From contig OU452238.1 of the NCBI GenBank assembly GCA_911728455.2, forward strand, positions 13,300,049 to 13,364,048: a stretch of DNA of 64,000 bases, read 5' to 3'. The DNA is from Marthasterias glacialis (Eukaryota > Echinodermata > Asteroidea > Forcipulatida > Asteriidae). This document shows positions 35,645-48,096 of this stretch, in pieces. A model generated the notes under the pieces. It searched no databases, had not been told where the DNA came from, and was given only the letters and a program-made list of their open reading frames with translations. Positions within the stretch are counted from its first letter, which is position 1; each line of letters starts with the position of its first letter. The position numbers and the translations under genes were made by a program.

Positions 35645-36180
35645 TAGGTGGGCGCAATGTTTGCGTATGAAATGTGCAGTAAATAAAATGTGGGGTCATC
35701 ATTTTGTAAACGGGTTCGTTAACGATAGTTTAATACTCAATGATTTTATGTCGTTGACAACTCCACGACAACTCAAGACAACGCCACGACAACTTAATTC
35801 ATCAAGCGAAAACTACCTTGAAACACGATTTCTTTGCCAGAATGTATTAAATAATAGGCCTGGTCATATTTTTTCTCACAAATAAATTTATTTTCCATCG
35901 GGGAATTTTTTTTCTTTTCAGTGAAATTAACCTGTCTTTCCGTCAGTGTTTTTGTGCAAATGTGAAGCTACTGCGCTTGTGCATTGACACCGGACCGTAC
36001 CATTTTACTACGGGGGAGAGATAAAGGGGAAAGAAAGGAAATGACTCGCACAAACGTGCCTTTGTCTTTAATTTTAAATATTTCTGTTCTCTTTAATGTT
36101 TCAATTAATATTTACTTATTTTTAGCAAAAATTTTGATAATACTAAGGAATTTAAGAAATATAGAAGTGAAGATAATTCA
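35645..36180. other. Insert between endonuclease halves
   Basis: This sequence does not read as endonuclease in any frame. It holds a short direct repeat (ccacgacaact) near 35762-35795 and ends at the hexanucleotide array. It is probably separate DNA inserted with or before the array. Confidence 0.4.
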
Positions 36181-36185
36181 ATGAG

Positions 36186-36402
36186 AAAATAATAACAATA
36201 ACAATAACAATAACAATAACAATAACAATAACAATAACAATAACAATAACAATAACAATAACAATAACAATAACAATAACAATAACAATAACAATAACAA
36301 TAACAATAACAATAACAATAACAATAACAATAACAATAACAATAACAATAACAATAACAATAACAATAACAATAACAATAACAATAACAATAACAATAAC
36401 AA
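36186..36402 (+). repeat. AATAAC hexanucleotide array (about 36 copies)
   Basis: A perfect 6-bp repeat that switches abruptly to AATGGC at about 36402. Confidence 0.97.
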
Positions 36403-37003
36403 TGGCAATGGCAATGGCAATGGCAATGGCAATGGCAATGGCAATGGCAATGGCAATGGCAATGGCAATGGCAATGGCAATGGCAATGGCAATGGCAATG
36501 GCAATGGCAATGGCATTGGCAATGGCAATGGCAATGGCAATGGCAATGGCAATGGCAATGGCAATGGCAATGGCAATGGCAATGGCAATGGCAATGGCAA
36601 TGGCAATGGCAATGGCAATGGCAATGGCAATGGCAATGGCAATGGCAATGGCAATGGCAATGGCAATGGCAATGGCAATGGCAATGGCAATGGCAATGGC
36701 AATGGCAATGGCAATGGCAATGGCAATGGCAATGGCAATGGCAATGGCAATGGCAATGGCAATGGCAATGGCAATGGCAATGGCAATGGCAATGGCAATG
36801 GCAATGGCAATGGCAATGGCAATGGCAATGGCAATGGCAATGGCAATGGCAATGGCAATGGCAATGGCAATGGCAATGGCAATGGCAATGGCAATGGCAA
36901 TGGCAATGGCAATGGCAATGGCAATGGCAATGGCAATGGCAATGGCAATGGCAATGGCAATGGCAATGGCAATGGCAATGGCAATGGCAATGGCAATGGC
37001 AAT
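36402..37003 (+). repeat. AATGGC hexanucleotide array (about 100 copies)
   Basis: A perfect 6-bp repeat with a single visible variant (gcattgg near 36516). It is open in several frames as Met-Ala or Leu-Pro dipeptides, which follows from the unit and is not a gene. It ends gcaatagcaataataatggg. Confidence 0.97.
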
Positions 37004-37529
37004 AGCAATAATAATGGGCGACTCAAAGCACTTAGTTCTCCTGCAAGGTATGATCAGTTACGTTTATTAATAATAATTGAAACATTAAAGAGAACAAAGG
37101 CATCAGTTGAGAACGTAAGGTCTTCACGAACATGAAAAGCCATTGAATATTTAATGAACCTGGCAACCCCTCTGCCGGATTTGTTGGAACGGGATGATTG
37201 AACCAGGTGGTAATTGTTCAGATAGATATAAGGTGGAGAGGTTTCTTTAAACCACGTTTCAGTGAAACCCGATATAGAAAACGAGTGCTTGATGGTGAAC
37301 AAATAGTCCTGAAAATCATAGAAATGTCTGCAAAGGCTCCTGGAGTTCATGTAATAAGTTGAGAAATAACCTGAAGAAATGTAATTTAAATTATAAAGTT
37401 CATTCCGTTCAAAATAAGAGCAGTTGTTAGTGTCGGCATGAGTATCATCATCATCAGAAGGTAAATCAGCAAAATCAAAAAACATAATCTACCTTGCGAC
37501 TCCATTGAGGGCTCAAATTACACGAATTC

Positions 37530-38165
37530 CTTGTCGTACTGCAAAATACAGTACGGTAGGGCGTCCGTGTAACTTTTCCAGATTGTTTTTCAAAATGTTT
37601 ATCTGAACATATAATTATCTTCTAGAGGGTCTTCCCAAACTATAAAATCATCATCAGGCTCGTAGTAGTAAATCTAGACACCCAATCATAAAAAGGTTGT
37701 TAACCTGACCTGATCTCCAAAAAACATTGCACAATCCTATGGTAAGCCCCGCCCCCTCACAACCAACCCCCCATCCCCAACCCCAGTATAGACCTTCCTT
37801 GATGTATGGCCTGACATCTCGGATAGCCCTTTGACGAATCCGAAGTGGGGTTGTTGTGGATTGATTCGGGGGGGGGGGTTGAAAGGCGGGGCTTACCTTA
37901 GGATTGTGCATTGGCTATCGCAGATAAGGTTAGGTAAGGACAGGATTAACAACCTTTCATGAATGGATGTCTAGATTTACTACTACGGGCCTGATGATGA
38001 TTTTATAGTGTGGGAACATGGAACAATAAACTAGACTAGTTTATTGCTCCATGGTGGGAAAAACCTCTAGAAAATAATTATATCTGCGAAAAAAAGTAAT
38101 TGAAAAACGATTCGGCTTCCCCACCGTACTGCAACGTTAAGTACCGTACTGTCAGTTACGGTACA
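37530..38165. mobile_element. Large foldback element (about 635 bp)
   Basis: Both sides mirror each other in order: a cgtactgca/acggtac block, attgtttttcaaa with ttgaaaaacgatt, ttatcttctagagg with cctctagaaaataa, ataaaatcatcatcaggc with gcctgatgatgattttat, tagtagtaaatctaga with tctagatttactacta, and taagccccgcc with ggcggggctta. The G-rich centre has partial copies near 8.5-8.8 kb. Confidence 0.85.
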
Positions 38166-38189
38166 TTGGGCCAGGGATGTCATTTTAAC

Positions 38190-38690
38190 GCGTACTGGCG
38201 CCGCAGGGTTTTAAACATGCCTGAGAAAGGCATTCGGAGCACCCCCACTCACTCGTCGTTTCAAGGTGGAAGATGACAATGGATGGCCCGGAAAACTATA
38301 TTATTTTACGGGTGCAGGACTATTGCCGCTAACTGAAGGTGTATTTTCTGGTTTTGGTCCAACACAACGGCTTGGCTACTGTTCACGTACACACATGCCC
38401 CTATCTACTGGGCATCCTCGAGGTGTCTTCATTGCGCAGTCCCTGGCATCCTCCATAATTTTATCCCGGAGCCCAAATCCCACCGTTTTCTTATAGCCAA
38501 TGACTAAGGCTTTCCAACAGCGTAACACTTGTCACGATCCCACAAATATTGAGGGAGATAGAGACGTTACTGAGTCCTGTTTTCACTCTGTTTAAGCTTT
38601 ATGTACAAAAGTGCCATGAGACATGCATTTGAAGGGCATTCTGAGCAGCCCCGTTCAGTTGTCGTTTCAACTGACTGCTTTGCCATGTAT
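38190..38690 (+). repeat. Two diverged units at the left edge of the array
   Basis: Around 38228-38335 the exon-like part is recognisable (gcattcggagcacccccact, then a diverged tggcccggaaaacta). From about 38360 to 38680 a second diverged unit follows (ttggctactgttcacgtaca, ggctttccaacag, ttttcactctgtttaag). Divergence at the edge is typical of old tandem arrays. Confidence 0.75.
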
Positions 38691-39400
38691 AGTCATCATT
38701 TGTTCTTTTCATATTACAACCACATTTCATTTTTTGTTATTTAAGCGTTTTTGTTGTTTTTGTATTTCGGTTGTGTTGTTCATAATGTAAGTCTTCTGTC
38801 TTGTCCGGTTGCCTTGTTTCTGTCTGTTCATAAGTCTCGGCTTATCAAATCGGCCTCCATACGGTTCCCTTTCTTTGACTGTATAAACCTTTATTTATTT
38901 AAACTACACTGTTTGCTATTGTATGTAATTAATGTTATGTTTTTGACAGTTCATTTCAATTTTCATTTCAAACTCACATTTATTACCATACCAAAATAAG
39001 GCAGAAATGTAGATACAAACAGAGAAAATTAAACAACAGTAATTAGATGGATAAGCAAAAGAAGTAAGCGGGAAAAAAATATTGGTACGGAGGCATCTTC
39101 TAGAAGCCTAGGCTTGTATCGAGATGCCTTGGACAGACTAACATAGAACAAAAACAAGGAAATGGACAGTTGGTCCAAAACTGAACCTAAGCATGAGAGC
39201 TTACAGGAAAGCTCGAATGATACAAAGGCCTGTTGAAAGCGGAAAAATCAATGAAAGTAGACATGCTGAGAAAACTCAAGTGAGAACAAACTATATCAGA
39301 TATTGGGAAATGAGAGCTCTTTTATAGACACGTTTGAATCTACCCACAGAAGAGAGCGATCTAATAGAGTCGTCAATGGCATTCTTTTAAATGTTATTTG
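38690..39400. other. Unique spacer between diverged units and main array
   Basis: AT-rich sequence without any resemblance to the array unit; nothing recognised. Confidence 0.45.
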
Positions 39401-39657
39401 CTGTCTTCAGTCCAGCACACACATAGCGGCCTTGGCTATTGTTGACGTACACAGAGCATGGCCGTATGCACTGGACATCTTCGGGGTGCCCTCACTCCGC
39501 GGTCCCTGGTATCCTCCCTGTTTATTCCACAACCCCAAGACCGGCATTTTCGGAAAGCCCATGAGCAGGGCTTTCCAACAGTGTCAGACTTGTCAGTTTT
39601 CCGACAATACTTTGGGAGATAAGGCTGTTGCTAAGTCTTGTTTTCACTCTGTTACAG

Positions 39658-39802
39658 TTTCGTGTACAAAAATGCCATTAGACAGGCGTTTTTTAGCGCA
39701 TTCGGAGCAGCCCCGCTTCCTGGTGGTTTCAAGGCCGGAAATGGCCCTGTCTGGCCGGGAAAACCGGAATTTCGGATGCAGGACTATGGCAGCTACCTGC
39801 AG
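39658..39802 (+). pseudogene. Exon-like block of unit 1, frame intact
   Basis: After the acceptor gttacag, 1 base plus 48 codons run open to CTGCAG before GTACAAG. The reading begins FVYKNAIRQAFFSAFGAAPL and ends FRMQDYGSYLQ. Later units differ by a 1-base deletion in the ttttttagcg stretch (now tgtttgaagcg) that shifts the frame. This suggests the array began with a real exon. The source gene is unknown. Confidence 0.45.
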
Positions 39803-40588
39803 GTACAAGAAATTTCTCTCTAGCCCCATTATTTCTGGAGTTATTAGCCGTGGCGCTGCCGACTTCTTTTTTTCGGCATTTTTTTTTAGACAGGCGTTTG
39901 AAGCGCATTCGGAGCAGCCCCGCCTCCTGGTGATTTCAAGGCGGAAGAAGGCCCTGGCTGGCCGGGAAAACCAGATTTTCAGATGCAAGACTATGGCAGC
40001 TACCAGCAGGTACAAGAAATTTCTCTCTAGCCCCATTATTTCTGGAGTTATTGGCCGTGGCGCTGCCGACTTCTTTTTTTTTTTTTTTTTTTTTGCTGGC
40101 TTCAGTCCAGCACACACGTAGCGGCCTTGGCTATTGTTGACGTACACAGAGCATGGCTGTATACACTGGACATCTTCGGGGTGTCCTCACTCTGCAGTCC
40201 CTGGTATCCTCCCTGTTTATCCCACAACCCCAAGACCGGCATTTTCAGAAAGCCCATGAGCAGGGCTTTCCAAAAGTGTCAGACTTGTCCGTTTGCCGCC
40301 AATACTGTGGGATTTAAGGCTGTTGCTAATTCTTGTTTTCACTCTTTTACAGCTTCGTGTACAAAAGTGCCATTAGAAAGGCGTTTGAAGCGCATTCGGA
40401 GCAGCCCCGCTTCTTGGTGGTTTCAACGCGGAAGATGGCCCTTGCTGACCGGGAAAACTAAATTTTCGGATGCAGGACTATGGCAGCTACCTGCAGGTAC
40501 AAGAAATTTTTCTCTAGCCCTACTATTTCTGGAGTTATTGGCCGTGGCGCTGCCGACTTATTTTTTCGGCGTTTTTTTTTTTTTTTTT

Positions 40589-43578
40589 GCTGGCGTCAGT
40601 CCAGCACACACGTAGCGGCCTTGGCTATTGTTGACGTACACAGAGCATGGCCGTTTGCACTGGACATCTTCGGGGTGTCCTCACTCCGCGGTCCTTGGCA
40701 TCCTCCCTGTTTATCCCACAACCCCAAGATTGTCATTTTCGGAAAGCCCATGAGCAGGGCTTTCTAACAGTGTTAGACTTGTCAGTTTTCAGCCAATACT
40801 GTGGGAGATAGAGCCGTTGCTAAGTCTTGTTTTCACTCTGTTACAGCTTCGTGTACAAAAGTGCCATTAGACAGGTGTTTGAAGCGCATTCGGAGCAGCC
40901 CCACTCTCTGGTGGTTTCATGGCGGAAGATGGACCTGGCTGGCCGGGAAAACTAGATTTTCGGATGCAGGACTATGGCAGCTACCTGCAGGTACAAGAAA
41001 TTTCTCTCTAGCCCCATTATTTCTGGAGTTATTGGCCGTGGCGCTACCGACTTCTTTTTTCGGCGTTTTTTTTTTTTTTTTTTTTTTTTGCTGGCTTCAG
41101 TCCAGCACACACGTAGCGGCCTTGGCTATTGTTGACGTACACAGAGCATGGCCATTTGCTCTTGACATCTTCGGGATGTCCTCACTCCGCGGTCCCTGGC
41201 ATCCTTCCTGTTTATCCCACAACCCCAAGACCGGCATTTTCGGAAAGCCCATGAGCAGGGCTTTCCAACAGTGTCAGACTTGTCAGTTTTCCGCCAATAC
41301 TGTGGGAGATAGAGCCGTTGCTAAGTCTTGTTTTCACTCTGTAACAGCTTCGTGTACAAAAGTGCCATTAGACAGGTGTTTGAAGCGCATTCGGCCCCGC
41401 TCTCTGGTAGTTTCAAGGCGGAAGATGGCCCTGGCTGGCCGGGAAAACTAGATTTTCGGATGCAAGACTATGGCAGCTACCTGCAGGTACAAGAAATTTC
41501 TCTCGAGCTCCATTATTTCTGGAGTTATTGGCCGTGGCGCTGCAGACTTCTTTTTTCGGCGTTTTTTTTTTTTTTTTTTGCTGGCTTTAGTCCAGCACAC
41601 ACGTAGCGGCCTAGGCTATTGTTGACCTACACAGAGCATGGCCGTTTGCACTGGACATCTTCGGGGTGTCCTCACTCCGCGGTCCCTGGCATCCTCCCTG
41701 TTTATCCCACAACCCCAAGACCGGCATTTTCGGAAAGCCCATGAGCAGGGCCTTCTAACAGTGTCAGACTTGTCAGTTTTCAGTTTTCAGGCAATACTTT
41801 GGGAGATAGAGCCGTTGCTAAGTCTTGTTTTCACTCTGTTACAGCTTCGTGTACAAAAGTGCCATTAGACAGGTGTTTGAAGCGCATTCGGAGCAGCCCC
41901 GCTCTCTGGTGGTTTCAAGGCGGAAGATGGACCTGCCTGGCCGGGAAAACTAAATTTTCGGATGCAGGACTATGGCAGCTACCTGCAGGTACAAGAAATT
42001 TTTCTCTAGCCCCATTATTTCTGGAGTTATTGGCCTTGGCGCTGCCGACTTCTTTTTTCGGCGTTTTTTTTCTTTTTTTTTGCTGGCGTCAGTCCAGCAC
42101 ACACGTAGCGGCCTTGGCTATTGTTGACGTACACAGAGCATGGCCGTTTGCACTGGACATCTTCGGGGTGTCCTCACTCCGCGGTCCTTGGCATCCTCCC
42201 TGTTTATCCCACAACCCCAAGATTGTCATTTTCGGAAAGCCCATGAGCAGGGCTTTCTAACAGTGTTAGACTTGTCAGTTTTCAGCCAATACTTTGGGAG
42301 ATAGAGCCGTTGCTAAGTCTTGTTTTCACTCTGTTACAGCTTCGTGTACAAAAGTGCCATTAGACAGGTGTTTGAAGCGCATTCGGAGCAGCCCCGCTCT
42401 CTGGTGGTTTCATGGCGGAAGATGGACCTGGCTGGCCGGGAAAACTAGATTTTCGGATGCAGGACTATGGCAGCTACCTGCAGGTACAAGAAATTTCTCT
42501 CTAGCCCCATTATTTCTGGAGTTATTGGCCGTGGCGCTACCGACTTCTTTTTTCGGCGTTTTTTTTTGTTTTTTTTTTTTTGCTGGCTTCAGTCCAGCAC
42601 ACACGTAGCGGCCTTGGCTATTGTTGACGTACACAGAGCATGGCCATTTGCTCTTGACATCTTCGGGATGTCCTCACTCCGCGGTCCCTGGCATCCTTCC
42701 TGTTTATCCCACAACCCCAAGACCGGCATTTTCGGAAAGCCCATGAGCAGGGCTTTCCAACAGTGTCAGACTTGTCAGTTTTCCGCCAATACTGTGGGAG
42801 ATAGAGCCGTTGCTAAGTCTTGTTTTCACTCTGTAACAGCTTCGTGTACAAAAGTGCCATTAGACAGGTGTTTGAAGCGCATTCGGCCCCGCTCTCTGGT
42901 AGTTTCAAGGCGGAAGATGGCCCTGGCTGGCCGGGAAAACTAGATTTTCGGATGCAAGACTATGGCAGCTACCTGCAGGTACAAGAAATTTCTCTCGAGC
43001 TCCATTATTTCTGGAGTTATTGGCCGTGGCGCTGCAGACTTCTTTTTTCGGCGTTTTTTTTTTTTTTTTTTTGCTGGCTTTAGTCCAGCACACACGTAGC
43101 GGCCTTGGCTATTGTTGACCTACACAGAGCATGGCCGTTTGCACTGGACATCTTCGGGGTGTCCTCACTCCGCGGTCCCTGGCATCCTCCCTGTTTATCC
43201 CACAACCCCAAGACCGGCATTTTCGGAAAGCCCATGAGCAGGGCCTTCTAACAGTGTCAGACTTGTCAGTTTTCAGTTTTCAGGCAATACTTTGGGAGAT
43301 AGAGCCGTTGCTAAGTCTTGTTTTCACTCTGTTACAGCTTCGTGTACAAAAGTGCCATTAGACAGGTGTTTGAAGCGCATTCGGAGCAGCCCCGCTCTCT
43401 GGTGGTTTCAAGGCGGAAGATGGACCTGCCTGGCCGGGAAAACTAAATTTTCGGATGCAGGACTATGGCAGCTACCTGCAGGTACAAGAAATTTTTCTCT
43501 AGCCCCATTATTTCTGGAGTTATTGGCCTTGGCGCTGCCGACTTCTTTTTTCGGCGTTTTTTTTTTTTTTTTTTTTTT
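40589..43578 (+). repeat. Three-unit block duplicated (period 1493 bp)
   Basis: Variants such as the ttcagttttcaggc insertion and the 5-base deletion in gcattcggccccgctc recur exactly 1493 bp apart (for example 41395 and 42888), so units 40589-42080 were copied as a block. Confidence 0.85.
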
Positions 43579-46054
43579 GCTGGCGTCAGTCCAGCACACA
43601 CGTAGCGGCCTTGGCTATTGTTGACGTACACAGAGCATGGCCGTTTGCACTGGACATCTTCGGGGTGTCTTCACTCCGCGGTCCTTGGCATCCTCCCTGT
43701 TTATCCCACAACCCCAAGATTGTCATTTTCGGAAAGCCCATGAGCAGGGCTTTCTAACAGTGTCAGACTTGTCAGTTTTCAGCCAATAGTGTGGGAGATA
43801 GAGCCGTTGCTAAGTCTTGTTTTCACTCTGTTACAGCTTCGTGTACTAAAGTGCCATTAGACAGGTGTTTGAAGCGCATTCGGAGCAGCCCCGCTCTCTG
43901 GTAGTTTCAAGGCGGAAGATGGACCTGGCTGGCCGGGAAAACTAGATTTGCGGATGCAGGACTATGGCAGCTACCTGCAGGTACAAGAAATTTTTCTCTA
44001 GCCCCATTATTTCTGGAGTTATTGGCCTTGGCGCTGCCGACTTCTTTTTTCGGCGTTTTTTTTTTTTTTTTTTTTTTTGCTGGCTTAAGTCCAGCACACA
44101 CGTAGCGGCCTTGGCTATTGTTGACGTACACAGAGCATGGCCGTTTGCACTGGACTTCTTCGGGGTGTCCTCACTCCGCGGTCCCTGATATCCTCCCTGT
44201 TTATCCCACAACCCCAAGATTGTCATTTTCGGAAAGCCCATGAGCAGGGCTTTCCAACAGTGTCAGACTTGTCAGTTTTCCGCCAATACTTTGGGAGATA
44301 GAGCCGTTGCTAAGTCTTGTTTTCACTCTGTTACAGCTTCGTGTACAAAAGTGCCATTAGACAGGTGTTTGAAGCGCATTCGGAGCAGCCCCGCTCTCTG
44401 GTGGTTTCACGGCGGAAGATGGCCCTGGCTGGCCGGGAAAACTAGATTTTCGGATGCAGGACTATGGCAGCTACCTGCAGGTACAAGAAATTTCTTTCTA
44501 GCCCCATTATTTGTGGAGTTATTGGCCGTGGCGCTACCGACTTCTTTTTTCGGCGTTTTTTTTTTTTTTTTTTTTTTTTTTGCTGGCTTCAGTCCAGCAC
44601 ACACGTAGCGGCCTTGGCTATTGTTGACGTACACAGAGCATGGCCATTTGCTCTTGACATCTTCGGGGTGTCCTCACTCCGCGGTCCCTGGCATCCTCCC
44701 TGTTTATCCCACAACCCCAAGACCGGCATTTTCGGAAAGCCCATGAGCAGGGCTTTCCAACAGTGTCAGACTTGTCAGTTTTTCGCCAATACTTTGGGAG
44801 ATAGAGCCGTTGCTAAGTCTTGTTTTCACTCTGTTACAGCTTCGTGTACAAAAGTGCCATTAGACAGGTGTTTGAAGCGCATTCGGAGCAGCCCCGCTTT
44901 CTGGTGGTTTCAAGGCAGAAGATGGTCCTGGCTGGCCGGGAAAACTAGATTTTCGGATGCAGGACTATGGCAGCTACCTGCAGGTACAAGAAATTTCTCT
45001 CTAGCCCCTATTATTTGTGGAGTTATTGGCCGTGGCGCTGCCGACTTCTTTTTTCGGCGTTTTTTTTTTTTTTTTTTTTTTTTTTGCTGGCTTCAGTCCA
45101 GCACACACGAAGCGGCCTTGGCTATTGTTGACGTACACAGACCATGGCCATTTGCTCTTGACATCTTCGGGGTGTCCTCACTCTGCGGTCCCTGGCATCC
45201 TCCCTGTTTATCCCACAACCCCAAGACCGGCATTTTCGGAAAGCCCATGAGCAGGGCTTTCCAACAGTGTCAGACTTGTCAGTTTTCCGCCAATACTTTG
45301 GGAGATAGAGCCGTTGCTAAGTCTTGTTTTCACTCTGTTACAGCTTCGTGTACAAAAGTGCCATTAGACAGGTGTTTGAAGCGCATTCGGAGCAGCCCCG
45401 CTCTCTGGTGGTTTCAAGGCGGAAGATGGCCCTGGCTGGCCGGGAAAACTACATTTGCGGATGCAGGACTATGGCAGCTACCTGCAGGTACAATAAATTT
45501 TTCTCTAGCCCCATTATTTCTGGAGTTATTGGCCGTGGCGCTGCCGACTTCTTTTTTCGGCGTTTTTTTTTTTTTTTTGCTGGCTTAAGTCCAGCACACA
45601 CGTAGCGGCCTTGGCTATTGTTGACGTACACAGAGCATGGCCATTTGCTCTTGACATCTTCGGGGTGTCCTCTCTCCGTGGTCCCTGGCATCCTCACTGT
45701 TTATCCCACAACCCCAAGACCGGCATTTTCGGAAAGCCCATGAGCAGGGCTTTCCAACAGTGTCAGACTTGTCAGTTTTCCGCCAATACTTTGGGATATA
45801 GAGCCGTTGCTAAGTCTTGTTTTCACTCTGTTACAGCTTCGTGTACAAAAGTGCCATTAGACAGGTGTTTGAAGCGCATTCGGAGCAGCCCCGCTCTCTG
45901 GTGGTTTCAACGCGGAAGATGGCCCTTGCTGGCCGGGAAAACTAAATTTTCGGATGCAGGACTATGGCAGCTACCTGCAGGTACAAGAAATTTCTCTCTA
46001 GCCCATTATTTGTGGAGTTATTGGCCGTGGCGCTGCCGACTTCTTTTTTCGGCG

Positions 46055-46079
<25 letters not shown>

Positions 46080-46085
<6 letters not shown>

Positions 46086-47059
46086 GCTTCAGTCCAGCAC
46101 ACATGTAGTGGCTTGGCTATTGTTGACGTACACAGAGCATGGCCGTTTGCACTGGACTTCTTCGGGGTGTCCTCACTCCGCGGTCCCTGGCATCCTCCCT
46201 GTTTATCCCACAACCCCAAGACCGGCATTTTCGGAAAGCCCATGAGCAGGGCTTTCCAACAGTGTGAGACTTGTCAGTTTTCCGCCAAACCTTGGGGAGA
46301 TAGAGCCGTTGCTAAGTCTTGTTTTCACTCTGTTACAGCTTCGTGTACAAAAGTGCCATTAGACAGGTGTTTGAAGCGCATTAGGAGCAGCCCCGCTCTC
46401 TGGTGGTTTCAAGGCAGAAGATGGTCCTGGCTGGCCGGCAAAACTGGATTTTCGGATGCAGGACTATGGCAGCTACCTGCAGGTACAATAAATTTCTCTC
46501 TAGCCCCATTATTTGTGGAGTTATTGGCCGTGGCGCTGCCGACTTCTTTACTCGGCGTGTTTTTTTTTTTTTTTTCTTTTTTTGCTGGCTTCAGTCCAGC
46601 ACACACGTAGCGGCCTTGGCTATTGTTGACGTACACAGAGCATGGCCGTTTGCACTGGACTTCTTCGGGGTGTCCTCACTCCGCGGTCCCTGGCATCCTC
46701 CTTGTTTATCCCACAACCCCAAGACCGGCATTTTCGGAAAGCCCATGGGCAGGGCTTTCCAACAGTGTCAGACTTGTCAGTTTTCCGCCAATACTTTGGG
46801 ATATAGAGCCGTTGCTAAGTCTTGTTTTCACTCTGTTACAGCTTCGTGTACAAAAGTGCCATTAGACAGGTGTTTGAAGCGCATTCGGAGCAGCCCCGCT
46901 CTCTGGTGGTTGCAAGGCGGAAGATGGTCCTGGCTGGCCGGAAAAACTGGATTTTCGGATGCAAGACTATGGCAGCTACCTGCAGGTACAAGAAATTTCT
47001 CTCTAGCCCATTATTTGTGGAGTTATTGGCCGTGGCGCTGCCGACTTCTTTTTTCGGCG

Positions 47060-47092
<33 letters not shown>

Positions 47093-48096
47093 GCTTCAGT
47101 CCAGCACACATGTAGTGGCTTGGCTATTGTTGACGTACACAGAGCATGGCCGTTTGCACTGGACTTCTTCGGGGTGTCCTCACTCCGCGGTCCCTGGCAT
47201 CCTCCCTGTTTATCCCACAACCCCAAGACCGGCATTTTCGGAAAGCCCATGAGCAGGGCTTTCCAACAGTGTGAGACTTGTCAGTTTTCCGCCAAACCTT
47301 GGGGAGATAGAGCCGTTGCTAAGTCTTGTTTTCACTCTGTTACAGCTTCGTGTACAAAAGTGCCATTAGACAGGTGTTTGAAGCGCATTAGGAGCAGCCC
47401 CGCTCTCTGGTGGTTTCAAGGCAGAAGATGGTCCTGGCTGGCCGGCAAAACTGGATTTTCGGATGCAGGACTATGGCAGCTACCTGCAGGTACAATAAAT
47501 TTCTCTCTAGCCCCATTATTTGTGGAGTTATTGGCCGTGGCGCTGCCGACTTCTTTACTCGGCGTGTTTTTTTTTTTTTTTTCTTTTTTTGCTGGCTTCA
47601 GTCCAGCACACACGTAGCGGCCTTGGCTATTGTTGACGTACACAGAGCATGGCCGTTTGCACTGGACTTCTTCGGGGTGTCCTCACTCCGCGGTCCCTGG
47701 CATCCTCCTTGTTTATCCCACAACCCCAAGACCGGCATTTTCGGAAAGCCCATGGGCAGGGCTTTCCAACAGTGTCAGACTTGTCAGTTTTCCGCCAATA
47801 CTTTGGGATATAGAGCCGTTGCTAAGTCTTGTTTTCACTCTGTTACAGCTTCGTGTACAAAAGTGCCATTAGACAGGTGTTTGAAGCGCATTCGGAGCAG
47901 CCCCGCTCTCTGGTGGTTGCAAGGCGGAAGATGGTCCTGGCTGGCCGGAAAAACTGGATTTTCGGATGCAAGACTATGGCAGCTACCTGCAGGTACAATA
48001 AATTTCTCTCTAGCCCCATTATTTGTGGAGTTATTGGCCGTGGCGCTGCCGACTTCTTTACTCGGCGTGTTTTTTTTTTTCTTTTTTTCTTTTTTT
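46080..48096 (+). repeat. Two-unit block duplicated (period 1007 bp)
   Basis: Rare variants recur together 1007 bp apart: cttctttactcggcgtg, aaaccttgggg and the gcatgtagtggc-type change. Confidence 0.85.

Larger units (their letters stand above)
33848..37485 (-). pseudogene. Decayed CR1/Jockey-like non-LTR retroelement
   Basis: Read on the minus strand from right to left: endonuclease start at 37485-37054 (MNSRSLCRHFYDFQDYL, then SGFTETWF); endonuclease end near 35640-35500 (IDNILTNS, then SGISEHCPLF); reverse transcriptase start near 35150-34950 (GTVPSNLKIAKIIAIYKHG, then NYRP); motif A near 34750 (LTKAFDTINHTILL); the FADDT catalytic box near 34540; and the thumb region at 34378-33848 (FLGVVIDHKLSW, then LPYLNYCNIVW, then QKRAIRM). 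Frameshifts and stops interrupt it, and the hexanucleotide array at 36186-37003 splits the endonuclease. It is not able to move. Confidence 0.8.

Noticed and set aside
36178..37070. Open frames of 222-282 codons made of Met-Ala or Leu-Pro dipeptides
   Set aside because: They come directly from the 6-bp repeat, which is open in several frames on both strands.
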